Source: Streptomyces sp. MZ04 (lineage in GTDB: Bacteria > Actinomycetota > Actinomycetes > Streptomycetales > Streptomycetaceae). Taken from it: DNA of 54,681 bases. Below are positions 35,481 to 44,158 of this stretch, in pieces. How positions within the stretch are numbered: position 1 is the stretch's first letter; each line of letters starts with the position of its first letter. A program made the translations under genes and the position numbers. Location of the stretch: positions 1 to 54,681 of the forward strand of contig NZ_SRIC01000023.1 of NCBI RefSeq assembly GCF_004684775.1, given 5' to 3'. Below the pieces are notes generated by a model, which worked only from the letters and a program-made list of their open reading frames with translations, did no database searches and had not been told where the DNA came from.

Positions 35481-35677
35481 CGGAGGAGATCAGGACGGCG
35501 ACACGGGAGCGCAAGAGGAGCTGGCCCTCCTAGCCGGTCCGGCGGTGCGACGGACCGGCTTCCCGACGGCGTCTTCACGGCACGTCACAGTTCTCGAGCG
35601 AGACCGGAGGGCTCGTACCCCAGGTGGCCGCCTTCGGGGTCGCGGCGGTGCCGCAGGCCGCGGTGGTGAGACACAGT

Positions 35678-35703
35678 GCCCCGGCCGGCATGGCGGCCGG
35701 GGC
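35678..35703. terminator. Terminator downstream of multicopper oxidase
   Basis: GCCCCGGCCG (35678-35687) pairs with 35694-35703 across a 6-base loop. It lies 25 bp beyond the oxidase stop (minus strand). It can serve both strands; the plus-strand side is followed by TTGTTTC. Confidence 0.65.
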
Positions 35704-35727
35704 TTGTTTCCGGCGCATCAGAACTCC

Positions 35728-37866
35728 TTACTCGGGCTTGTTGCCGACGGGGCCGCCGATCTCGTACGGCGTGGTGACGTTGTCGTACGCGAGGTGCATG
35801 ACCATGCCGAGCTTGCTGTGCCAGAAGTTGTGGCAGTGGTCCATCCAGATGCCCGGGTTGTCGGCCTTGAAGGCGACCTGGACCTCTTCGCCCGGCCGGA
35901 CGAGCACGGTGTCCTGCCACATCGGGCTGCCGGAGGCGCGCTTGCCGTTCTTGCCGAGCACCAGCATGTGGTGGCCGTGCAGATGCATCGGATGGTCCTC
36001 GTTCCCGCGGTTGATGAAAGTGGCGCGGGCGACGTCGCCTTCCCTGATCATCAGCATCGGGGTGTCCGGGAAGACACGGCCGTTGATGGTCTGCTTCAGC
36101 CCGAAGCTGCCGTCGTAGAAGCCCAGCCACTCGTCGAAGACGAGCTTGTAGTCGCGGTCGAAGTCGCTGTCCGGGCCGAGCGCCGTCCTCTTCGGGCCGC
36201 CGTAGCTGTACGGATCGAATTCGGGACCGTTCAGATCCGCCTTCAACACCCCCTTGCCATCCGGCGAGTACACGATGCCCGCGTCCGGGGCGCTGCCGTC
36301 GGTCACCCGCACCGGGCCGTCGGGCATGGTGAATTCGACGTCCATCCGGTTGCCACCGCCGAGCACCAGCTTCTTGCCCTTGAGCGCGGTCGGCTTGTGT
36401 ACGTCCGTCCCGTCCAGGGCGGTGACCTTGTACGGGACGTCGTCGATGGCGAACTCGCGGGTGCTGCCACTGGTGTTGGTGAGCCGTATCCGCACCTTCT
36501 CGCCCGGCTCGGCGCGGCGCCGCTCCAGCTCGTCCAAGGCGCCGAGCGCGGGCACCGTGCCCTTGTCGGTCTGCCAGTCGTGGGCGAGGACGCTGACGTC
36601 CTTGTCCATCGGCCGGGTCTGCTTCTTCGGCTCGATGATCAGGGCGCCGAAGAGGCCGCGGTCGACCTGCTCGGAGGCGGCCTGGTGGGAGTGGTACCAG
36701 CGGGTGCCGGACTCCTCCACGCGGAAGCGGTAGGTGAAGGACTTGCCGGGCAGCACCGCGTCCTGGGTGGCGCCGGCCACGCCGTCCTCGCCGTTGGGGA
36801 CGTCGACGCCGTGCCAGTGGATGGTGACCGGGGTCTTGCCGGGCAGCTCGTTGCGCAGCTTGATCTCCACCAGGTCGCCCTCGGTGACCCGCAGTTGGGG
36901 CCCGGGGACCTGGCCGTTGTACGTCCAGGCGTCGACCGTCTTGCCGGAGGCCAGCTTCACCTTCTTGGCCTGCGCGGTGAGGGAGAAGCGCCGGTCGGGC
37001 GTACCACTCCTGGGACCGCGTAGTTCGTCGACGGAGACCTCGTCGGCGCCGCCGGTGCCGGTGGCCATGTGGTGGTCGCCGGCCATGTCGTGGTGCTGCC
37101 CGGCGGCACCGCCGCCCCAGTCGGCCTCACCCTTCATCATCGAGAAAGTGTGCGGAAGTCGGCTGCCGGCGATCCCGTAGTTGGCCAGCCCCACCACGGT
37201 GCCGAGCACCACCACGGCCGTGCCAAGCCGGACCGCCACTGCCCGTCGCCGGGGGATCTCACGGCCGGTTAGGAGGCGCTGCAGCCGCGCGTTGGCGCGC
37301 CATACCAGCAGCCCGCCGACCGCCGCGGTGATCAACCCGTACGCGCCGAGGCTGATCCAGAACGACCGGTCCGGCGGCAGGAACATCTGCGCGAAGCAGC
37401 CGAGGCCGCCGAAGGCCGCGAGCCGGGGCGGCACGACATGGCGCGGGGACCGGGCGCGCGACTGCTCCTCCAGCGGCACCGGCGCAGCCGGGTCGGGCAG
37501 CCTTCCCCGAGCTCTCGGCTTCGCTCGAGCAGGGGATACCCCATTCCGGGCGGCGGACGCCAGCCACGGCACCGTCCAGACGACGGTGGCGATCACGGCC
37601 GGGAGCAGCATGACGAAGGTGGTGAACAGCCGCCGGTCGGCGACGAACACCCATCCATGGCGGGCAAGCAGCCCGTACACGACGAGCCTGGCCGCGGTGA
37701 GCAGCAGGGCGACGGACACCAGCACCAGCGCGATACGGGACATCCGCCGCATGCGGCCGACGGCGCGGCGGCCTGGCTGGAGGCCCGTCGTGACGGCGGC
37801 GATCAGCCAGGCGGGGAGCAGGACGATGCCCAGTGCGAGCTCGAGTCCGGATGCGGCGACGTACAT
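35728..37866 (-). CDS. Membrane-anchored multicopper oxidase
   Basis: This 712-residue protein has an unusual N-terminus with about five to six TM helices (residues 1-240). A His/Met/Asp-rich linker (HHDMAGDHHMATGTGG) follows, then two or three cupredoxin domains. All copper sites are visible: TIHWHGVDVPNG, TRWYHSHQA, DHPMHLHGHHMLVLG and WMDHCHNFWHSKLGM, with Met as the axial type-1 ligand. Such enzymes oxidise phenols or Cu(I)/Mn(II) at the outer face with O2 reduction. The ATG at 37866 is chosen. It is divergent from a two-component system, which may control it (inference). Confidence 0.9.
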   Translation of the reverse strand: MYVAASGLELALGIVLLPAWLIAAVTTGLQPGRRAVGRMRRMSRIALVLVSVALLLTAARLVVYGLLARHGWVFVADRRLFTTFVMLLPAVIATVVWTVPWLASAARNGVSPARAKPRARGRLPDPAAPVPLEEQSRARSPRHVVPPRLAAFGGLGCFAQMFLPPDRSFWISLGAYGLITAAVGGLLVWRANARLQRLLTGREIPRRRAVAVRLGTAVVVLGTVVGLANYGIAGSRLPHTFSMMKGEADWGGGAAGQHHDMAGDHHMATGTGGADEVSVDELRGPRSGTPDRRFSLTAQAKKVKLASGKTVDAWTYNGQVPGPQLRVTEGDLVEIKLRNELPGKTPVTIHWHGVDVPNGEDGVAGATQDAVLPGKSFTYRFRVEESGTRWYHSHQAASEQVDRGLFGALIIEPKKQTRPMDKDVSVLAHDWQTDKGTVPALGALDELERRRAEPGEKVRIRLTNTSGSTREFAIDDVPYKVTALDGTDVHKPTALKGKKLVLGGGNRMDVEFTMPDGPVRVTDGSAPDAGIVYSPDGKGVLKADLNGPEFDPYSYGGPKRTALGPDSDFDRDYKLVFDEWLGFYDGSFGLKQTINGRVFPDTPMLMIREGDVARATFINRGNEDHPMHLHGHHMLVLGKNGKRASGSPMWQDTVLVRPGEEVQVAFKADNPGIWMDHCHNFWHSKLGMVMHLAYDNVTTPYEIGGPVGNKPE

Positions 37867-38160
37867 GGCCGTCACCCCCGGCCCTGCGACCGTCGGGCCG
37901 CGGCAGTCGGCGGCTGTGGTGGGCGTCTGCGCGGTCGGCAAAGGTCGCGGGCGATCTGGTCGCCGAGGACCCAAAGGTGGCGGCGCCCTGCTGTGGTGGC
38001 TTCGGTGCTCTCAGGCATGCCGTCAGCGTGGCGATCACCGCACCGGCCGGGCATCCGCCGATCCTCGCTCTCTTCCTCGGCGGAAAGTTGCAGGCCGGGC
38101 AATGCCGCGTACAACTATCGGTTGACGCCTGCCCTCCCGCACCGCGGCTAGCCTGCAGCC

Positions 38161-39351
38161 ATGACATGGCACAGCCGCCTCACGAGCCACCGGGAACGCC
38201 GGCGTTCGGTGGAGGGCACCCTCGTGGCGCTGGCCCTCGCCACGACCACGGCCACCAGCGACGGGATCTCCGCGAGGTTCGACTACTTTCCCGCGCACCC
38301 GCCGCTCTTCGTGGCGATCCCGGTCGGGCTGCTCGTGGGCCTCGCGGCATGGTTCCGCCACCGCCGTCCCGTGCTGCTTCTGCTGGCCGCGCTCGGCGCC
38401 TATGTGGTGATGTCGGCCTGGATCGCCGTGGTGTTCGCGCAGTACACCCTGGCCGACCGCGCCGCCTCCTGGCGCCGTGTCGCCGTCGCCTCCACGGTCG
38501 CCGTCATGGTGGTCGCTCCGCCGATCTGGCGGGGCGGCGGCTTTGACGCAGCGATCATGAGCGTGGGCATCTGCGTCTTCCCGGCCCTGCTCGGCCTGTA
38601 CACGGGCGCCCGCCGCCGCCTCATGGCCGAGCTCCGGGAGCGCGCCGAGCGGGCCGAGCGCGAACAGCGGCAGCGGGTGCTACAGGCCCGCAGCGACGAA
38701 CGCGCCCAGATCGCCCGGGACATGCACGACGTCGTCACCCACCGCGTAGCCCTGATGGTGCTGCACGCGACCGCGCTCGAGGCGACCAAGGGCGCGTCCG
38801 CCGTCGACATCGGCAAGCAGATCGGCGCCATCGGCCGCGAGGCACTGACCGAGCTCCGCTCGCTGGTGGAGGTCCTGCACACCGAATCCGAGGCTCCGCT
38901 CGCCCCGCAGCCCGGCCTGGCCGAGCTGGAGACACTGATCGCCGACTCCCGCAGCCTGGGGACGCCGGTCACCCTGGAGCTGACCGGAGAGCACAGCGCG
39001 ACCCGCCCACCCGAGCTGCCGGCCCTGATCGAGCACGCCGTCTACCGGGTGGTGCAGGAGGCCCTGACCAACGTCCACAAGCACGCCGCCGACGCCGAGA
39101 CTTGCGTCCGAGTCCACCGCACGCGCAGCCTGCTGCACCTCACGGTGATCAACCAGCAGGGTGTCGGCGCCAACCCCTCCGGTCTGCCCAGCGGCGGCCA
39201 CGGCCTGCTCGGCATCGCCGAACGGATACGGCTCGTCGGCGGCGAACTCACCGCAGGCCCGACCCCGGACGGCGGCTTCGAGATCGCCGCCGAGATCCCG
39301 CTGGACGACATACCCCAGAAGCAGCCCACCCACATGGAAGCCACGCGATGA
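38161..39351 (+). CDS. NarL-type sensor histidine kinase
   Basis: This 396-residue protein has four to five N-terminal TM helices with short loops. A coiled coil (ELRERAERAEREQRQRVLQA) leads into the HisKA_3 dimer helix with the phosphorylated histidine in ARDMHDVVTHRVALM (H189). The HATPase part has QEALTNVHKHAADA and GGHGLLGIAERIRLVGG. There is little extracytoplasmic domain, so it probably senses membrane or envelope state. Its stop overlaps the response-regulator start (ATGA). Confidence 0.9.
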   Translation: MTWHSRLTSHRERRRSVEGTLVALALATTTATSDGISARFDYFPAHPPLFVAIPVGLLVGLAAWFRHRRPVLLLLAALGAYVVMSAWIAVVFAQYTLADRAASWRRVAVASTVAVMVVAPPIWRGGGFDAAIMSVGICVFPALLGLYTGARRRLMAELRERAERAEREQRQRVLQARSDERAQIARDMHDVVTHRVALMVLHATALEATKGASAVDIGKQIGAIGREALTELRSLVEVLHTESEAPLAPQPGLAELETLIADSRSLGTPVTLELTGEHSATRPPELPALIEHAVYRVVQEALTNVHKHAADAETCVRVHRTRSLLHLTVINQQGVGANPSGLPSGGHGLLGIAERIRLVGGELTAGPTPDGGFEIAAEIPLDDIPQKQPTHMEATR

Positions 39352-40031
39352 GCGAGATGACGACCCGGGTCCTGATCGTGGACGACGAATGGATGGTGCG
39401 CTCCATGCTCAGCACCATCATGACGTCCGCCCCCGACATCGAAGTGGTGGGCGAGGCATCGGACGGCAATACGGCGGTGTCGATGGCCGCCGCCCTGGAG
39501 CCGGACGTCGTCCTGATGGACATCCGGATGCCCCGCTCCGACGGCCTGACCGCCACAGAGTGCCTCACCCGCTCGCCCCGCCCGCCACGCGTCGTCGTGC
39601 TGACCACCTTCGACCTGGACGAATACGTCCAGACAGCGCTACGTCACGGGGCCGTCGGTTTCCTCCTGAAGGACGCCACCGCGGATGACATGATCGCTGC
39701 GGTGCGCAGCGCGGCCCGCGGCGACGCGATGCTCTCCCCGAAGGTGACCCGCCGCCTCATCCGCCGCTTCACGGAGGACGACGACGGCCCCTCCGCAGAG
39801 CGGCAGCGCCGCCGCTCCGAGGCCCGCAGCCGCCTGGAGGCCCTGACGGAAAAGGAGCGCGAGGTCCTGATCGCCCTGAGCAGCGGCCTCTCCAATACCG
39901 ACATCGCCGCGGCCCTGCACATGAGCGAGGCCACCGCGAAGACCCACATCAGCCGAATCCTGTCGAAGCTCTCCCTCACCAACCGCGTCCAGGCGGCGAT
40001 CCTGGCGCACCATGCGGGGCTCGTGGACTAG
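39348..40031 (+). CDS. LuxR/NarL-family response regulator
   Basis: This 227-residue partner of the adjacent kinase has a receiver domain with acidic pocket VDDEW, phospho-acceptor Asp58 in VVLMDIRMP, Thr in VVLTTFD and Lys in FLLKDAT. An Arg-rich linker leads to a GerE/LuxR HTH (LTEKEREVLIALSSGLSNTD, MSEATAKTHISRILSKLSL). It is coupled to the kinase by ATGA, with GGAAG upstream. The targets are unknown; the divergent oxidase gene is one candidate. Confidence 0.9.
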   Translation: MSEMTTRVLIVDDEWMVRSMLSTIMTSAPDIEVVGEASDGNTAVSMAAALEPDVVLMDIRMPRSDGLTATECLTRSPRPPRVVVLTTFDLDEYVQTALRHGAVGFLLKDATADDMIAAVRSAARGDAMLSPKVTRRLIRRFTEDDDGPSAERQRRRSEARSRLEALTEKEREVLIALSSGLSNTDIAAALHMSEATAKTHISRILSKLSLTNRVQAAILAHHAGLVD

Positions 40032-40226
40032 GGACTTCTTCGCCATCCATCGATAGCGGTGTCCCCGGCGGGCTCTTTGGTTTTCGTCACACAATTCCAA
40101 CAGCCCCCGGAGGTACCTCAGTTAAGCCCGGCCGCTTTACGGCCTGGTCACAGATGGGCAGTGAACTTCCCGTCGGGCCGTTTATGCAGCCAGCCGCGGT
40201 CAGCCAGCTTCGTGTGCTTTCCGCGC

Positions 40227-40355
40227 ATGGACGATCTCACGCCCACAGAGCGCGCCGCGGTCGCCCGTTTCGCCGATCTCGTGGACCAACGCCAGGAGAA
40301 GGCGACCGCGGCATTCGACGCGGAGCAGATGCGCGACCTGTCCGGCAGCTACTGA
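40227..40355 (+). CDS. Small helical protein (42 aa)
   Basis: ATG at 40227 opens MDDLTPTERAAVARFADLVD, then QRQEKATAAFDAEQMRDLSG and SY. The IS630 element starts three bases before the end. Without it the same frame would read SGS and TAG, so insertion changed the stop from TAG to TAC-TGA and added one Tyr. The protein is a predicted amphipathic helix of unknown role. Confidence 0.45.
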   Translation: MDDLTPTERAAVARFADLVDQRQEKATAAFDAEQMRDLSGSY

Positions 40356-40700
40356 CCTTTTCGCTTCAGGGTGACGGTTTTGGTGGCGTAGGCGGGATAC
40401 GGCCGCATAGTCCATCTGGTCGGTGCCGGGGGCCTATTGGGCTCTTCCCTGATTGCGTGGGTGGCCGGGATGCTGTGGGCATCAGTGAGCGGTACGCGAC
40501 AGATCTCATGCGGGGATCCCCTGGGGAAGCGAGTCTGGGGACCGCGATGGGTCACGCCCTGAGGACGGCGCACCGGGCTCGGATCCACCGTCGGGCTGAT
40601 GTCCGCGGGCCGGTTCCGGGCTGCGGCGGGGATGTTGCGCCATGCCGGTCCGACGAGGGCCGCCGCGGCAGGCCCGCCACTCCGGAAAGGGGTGCTCCTC

Positions 40701-41542
40701 ATGACACACGCCCGTACCACCGCCACCCCGGCAGGCCGGGCCCACTGTCCTTACGCACCCGCCTGACCGCCCTGTTCGGCGGCGCCGTGCTCGCCGCGGC
40801 GGGCCTGCTCGCCGTGGCGGCACCGGCCCAGGCCGACGCGATCGTCCAGATCACCGACTCGGCCGACCCGGTCGCGGTCAACACCCCCTACACCTACACC
40901 GTCACCGTCAACTACACGACCGTCGCGGACGTGTTCCAGACCATCACCGTCGACCTCACCGGGGCGGCGGCGACGTTCACGTCCGTCACCTCCAACAACC
41001 CCAGCACCTCCTGCTACCCGGCCGGCACTGCCCATGCGGAGTGCGCCAACGCCGGCTTCCACGGCTCCTCGGAAACCCTCACCCTGACCGTGCTGCCCAC
41101 GGCCGCCGGTACGGTCACCGCCAACGCTGTCGCGGTCGGAGACGCCAACGGCTCCGACAGCACCACCACGACGATCACCCCGGCCGGACCGGTCTACAAC
41201 TTCTCCGGGTTCTTCCAGCCGGTCGACAACCCGCCCACCGTCAACTCGATGAACGCCGGACGGGCCGTCCCCGTGAAGTTCAGCCTCGACGGCGACCAGG
41301 GCCTGGACATCTTCGCCTCCGGCTACCCCGTCTCCCAGAACGTCACCTGTGACACCGGTGCGCCCATCGACCCGGTCGAACAGACCAGCGGAGCCGGCGG
41401 ATCCAGCCTCAGCTACAACCCGGCCACCGACACATACACGTACGTGTGGAAGACCAACAGCGCCTGGAAGGACACCTGCCGCACCTTCGACCTGAAACTG
41501 GCCGACAACAGCGACCACTACGCCAACTTCAACTTCAGCTGA
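40701..41542 (+). CDS. Secreted PxKF-domain protein (frame break in signal peptide)
   Basis: The main frame encodes a signal peptide (TRLTALFGGAVLAAAGLLAV then APAQADA). A DUF11-like beta-sandwich follows (SADPVAVNTPYTYTVTVNYT), then a C-terminal PxKF domain (VNSMNAGRAVPVKFSLDGDQ, GLDIFASGYPVSQNVTCDTG, YTYVWKTNSAWKDTCRTFDL). Such domains occur on exported actinobacterial surface proteins. The ATG with ribosome site (GGAAAGGGG) at 40701 is one base out of register; the shift is near 40738, before the hydrophobic core. Translation as written would stop at 40766. It may be a recent mutation, or a downstream start is used. Confidence 0.7.
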
Positions 41543-41556
41543 CCCACCCCGCACCC

Positions 41557-41588
41557 GGCGGTGCCCGGCCACCGGGCCGGGCACCGCC
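41557..41588. terminator. Terminator between PxKF gene and IS630 transposase
   Basis: A perfect 14-bp stem (41557-41570 with 41575-41588) has an ACCG loop, 15 bp after the cargo stop. It insulates the cargo from the transposase gene. Confidence 0.75.
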
Positions 41589-41636
41589 TCGTCGCACCCC
41601 GCTCCGGGCGCCACCAACGGGGTGTATCCCGGTGGG

Positions 41637-42706
41637 ATGCGCTATCCCGACGGCGGCGGCCTGAGCGCCACCCGGCGCGCACGGCGGGAACGGGTACGGA
41701 ATACGGCCGCCGACCTGTTCACCCAGGGGCTCACGCCCGGCAGGTTGCCCAACGCCTGCGGGTCTCCCGCAAGTCGGCCTACGCCTGGCATGCACGCTGG
41801 CGGGCCGGCGGCAGAACAGCCCTGCGCTCCCGGGGCCCCAGCGGACGCCCCTCGCGGATGCGACCAGCCTGGCGCACCTGGCTGGCCAGGGAACTGACAC
41901 GGGGCCCTGCCGCCCACGGCTGGACCGAGGACCACCGACGGACGCTGGCCAGGGTGGCCACCGTGATCGCACGGCGGTTCCACGTCCGCTTCAGCCCGGC
42001 CCAGATCTGGCGCATCCTGCGGCAGATGGGCTTCACGGCCCAAGTCCCGGTACACCGGGCCGCCGAACGCGACCCGCACGCCACCGCCCGGTGGTACCAG
42101 CAGACCTGGCCACAGGTGCAACAGATAGTGCGGGACCGGGATGCGTGGCTGTGCTTCGCCGACGAAGCGGGCCAAACCCTCCGACCGCCCAAGGCGCGCA
42201 CCTGGTCCCGGCGCGGCCACCCGCCCGTCATCCAGACCCGCGTCAAGGGCTCCGGCCGGATCTCGCTGGCCGCACTGGTGGGCCGCAAGCCCGGCCACAG
42301 CACCCGGTTCATCTTCCGGATCCTGGCCCACCATGGCCGCAAAGGCGAGAAGACGGGCTTCAGGGAGGTCGACTTCGCTCGCCTGCTGGACGCCGCCCAC
42401 CAGCAGCTCGGCGGAGACATCGTGCTGCTGTGGGACAACTACACGCACCATGTCGACGCCGCTATGCGGGAGTTCATCACTGCGCGGGCCTGGCTGACTG
42501 TGTTCCGCTTCCCCGCCTCCACCCCGGAGCTGAATCCGGTGGAAGGGGTATGGGCACACTGCAAGCGAAGTCTGGCCAACCTCGCCCCGTGCACCACCGA
42601 CGAACTCGCCTCGCTGGCCCGCACCCGCCTCAAGCGCATGCAGTACCGACCCAGCCTGCTCGACGGATTCATCGCCGAAACGGGCTTGCCCCTGCCCGCA
42701 CCGTAA
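41637..42706 (+). pseudogene. IS630-family transposase with one frameshift
   Basis: ATG 41637 opens MRYPDGGGLSATRRARRERV, the usual N-terminus. Near 41740 the frame moves by one base to RQVAQRLRVSRKSAYAWHAR (HTH). It continues through the DDE core CFADEAGQTLRPPKA, IVLLWDNYTHHVD and TPELNPVEGVWAHCK to the normal end LLDGFIAETGLPLP. All catalytic residues are present. Some IS630 relatives use programmed frameshifting, but no strong slippery site is obvious here, so mutation or sequencing error is as likely. Confidence 0.8.
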
Positions 42707-42772
42707 TGTCACCCCGAGGCGAAAAGGTCAGTAGCCCTCTGACTGCGGGCAGCTCTTAGCAGGATGCGCACA

Positions 42773-42814
42773 CATCGCCCGTCACCAGCCTGTACGGGGT
42801 GGTGACGGGCGATG
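42773..42814. terminator. Terminator-like hairpin right of IS630
   Basis: CATCGCCCGTCACC (42773-42786) pairs perfectly with 42801-42814 across a 14-base loop. Before the IS630 insertion it would have lain about 60 bp after the 40227 ORF, so it is probably that gene's terminator. Confidence 0.6.
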
Positions 42815-43105
42815 CCATAGCTCACTCGACTCGTCAGCAGTGTCCTCGGCGGGACGCCATCCCCGGCGCCCCCGGCGTGTTCACCTCACCCCCCAAGGCT
42901 CGTTGCCAAGGAAGTCCGGGTGGCAGCCAGCCTGGGCGACTGGGTTCACTGTCAAGACGACTCGGTTCGATGTCAGCGGACAGTCGGGTGGCTATGTACG
43001 CGAGTAGCGACGTCGTTTGTCGATGACTCTGGGAGTCGCACGGCCGCGCGAATAGGCGGTGTTCACGAGACCGGGAGTCACTCCGTCGGGATCTTGCCGG
43101 GGCGG

Positions 43106-43408
43106 CTACGCCAGGCCGCAAGGCGTCACGCCGAGTGGCACCGCCTGATGCCGATCAGAGTAGGGCGCGGACAGGGGCGTGATGCCAGGGCGATCGCCCA
43201 TCGTCGCCGTGTCGTACGGTCCGGGCAAGTCCTCGCACGTCCAAGAGCCGTCCGGCTGCTCCACCCACGTCACGGGGACCCATCCGCGCTCAGCGTCGGC
43301 CCGGTGTGGCACGTAGCCAGAGGACGTGTCGCACGTCCCGCAGAGGCAGGGCAGGCCTGCTCCGGTCGCATAGTCGATCTGCATGAGCTGATCAACGCGG
43401 GGATCCAT
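43106..43408 (-). CDS. Hypothetical Cys-containing protein (100 aa)
   Basis: The product reads MDPRVDQLMQIDYATGAGLP then CLCGTC, a small zinc-knuckle-like cluster, and WVPVTWVEQPDGSWTCEDLP. Codon bias supports coding. No strong ribosome site precedes the ATG at 43408; a longer frame from 43444 is open. The flanking 290 bp to the left (42815-43105) and 243 bp to the right hold nothing I can support. The function is unknown. Confidence 0.45.
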   Translation of the reverse strand: MDPRVDQLMQIDYATGAGLPCLCGTCDTSSGYVPHRADAERGWVPVTWVEQPDGSWTCEDLPGPYDTATMGDRPGITPLSAPYSDRHQAVPLGVTPCGLA

Positions 43409-43651
43409 CACCACGTACCGAGTGACTCCCGAACTCATCAACATTGATCACGTGGCGCACTTCGAAGTGACTCCCAAAGTCATCGACAAACGACTCCCGT
43501 CCTCATGTACACAGCCACCTGGCTCTGTTCACGTCGCAGAGCAGCGATTCGACAGCAGTTCGGGAGGCAGCGCCCGCGCCGGATGTTCACGACCGCGGCG
43601 GTTACGATCGCGGTTGGTGACCTGTTGCCGGTCAGGTGGAAGGGGGTCTTC

Positions 43652-44119
43652 GTGGCCAAGGTGATCCGAGAGCAGCAGCTGGATGCCGATGTCGGCTATC
43701 ACGGTTTCGCGTTCCAGGAGTCTGACGATGCCGATCTGTCGGTGCCGTTTCCGGACGGGTTCGAGGGCGATGTCTTCATCAACGCTTTCCCCGGCCGTGT
43801 CGATCTCTACAGTGCGGGCCACACTCACACCGCATCGGTCACGGTGCAGGTGTGGGACGGCCCGCCGCCCGCGGAGGACGCGGCGAAGTGGGATGAGCAG
43901 GGTGAGGTCGGGTTCGAGTCGACCAGCGGTGAGGTGGCGCTGTGGTCGATGAGCCTGGGCCGCTCCGAGGACCTGGTGACCCTCACCGATACCGGGGGCT
44001 CCTGGCGCGTACGTGCCTGCTGCACCGGCCGGAGCGAGGCGGCCCGCCTCTCGGACGAAGAGGGCACCGCCCACGGCGTTGAACGCTATCTCGTCCAGTT
44101 CTGGCCCGCGCCCTCCTAG
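43652..44119 (+). CDS. Hypothetical 155-aa protein
   Basis: The GTG at 43652 follows GAAGGGGG by 5 bp, which decides the start over an upstream in-frame ATG (43583). The product is acidic and beta-rich (DADLSVPFPDGFEGDVFINA, SAGHTHTASVTVQVWDGPPP, VALWSMSLGRSEDLVTLTDT) with no signal peptide. A late CC pair precedes a HGVERYLVQFWP end. Such small immunity-like or competence-like proteins are common next to secreted enzymes, but I have no family match. It converges on the secreted nuclease gene over a shared terminator. Confidence 0.65.
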   Translation: MAKVIREQQLDADVGYHGFAFQESDDADLSVPFPDGFEGDVFINAFPGRVDLYSAGHTHTASVTVQVWDGPPPAEDAAKWDEQGEVGFESTSGEVALWSMSLGRSEDLVTLTDTGGSWRVRACCTGRSEAARLSDEEGTAHGVERYLVQFWPAPS

Positions 44120-44126
44120 AGCGGGC

Positions 44127-44152
44127 GGGGCGGTCACCGCAGTGACCGCCCC
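44127..44152. terminator. Bidirectional terminator
   Basis: GGGGCGGTCAC (44127-44137) pairs with 44142-44152 across a 4-base loop, midway between the convergent stops at 44119 and 44159. Confidence 0.75.
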
Positions 44153-44158
44153 GGCACC

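Larger units (their letters stand above)
40352..42731 (+). mobile_element. IS630-family element carrying a PxKF secreted-protein gene
   Basis: The ends CTGACCTTTTCGC and GCGAAAAGGTCAG form an inverted repeat of about 24 bp with two mismatches. They are flanked by TA on both sides (40350-40351, 42732-42733), the IS630/Tc1 target rule. At 2380 bp it is about twice the usual IS630 size. The extra 1.25 kb on the left holds a complete-looking secreted-protein gene (40701-41542) with its own terminator, then the transposase gene. The cargo and transposase point the same way. Confidence 0.8.
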
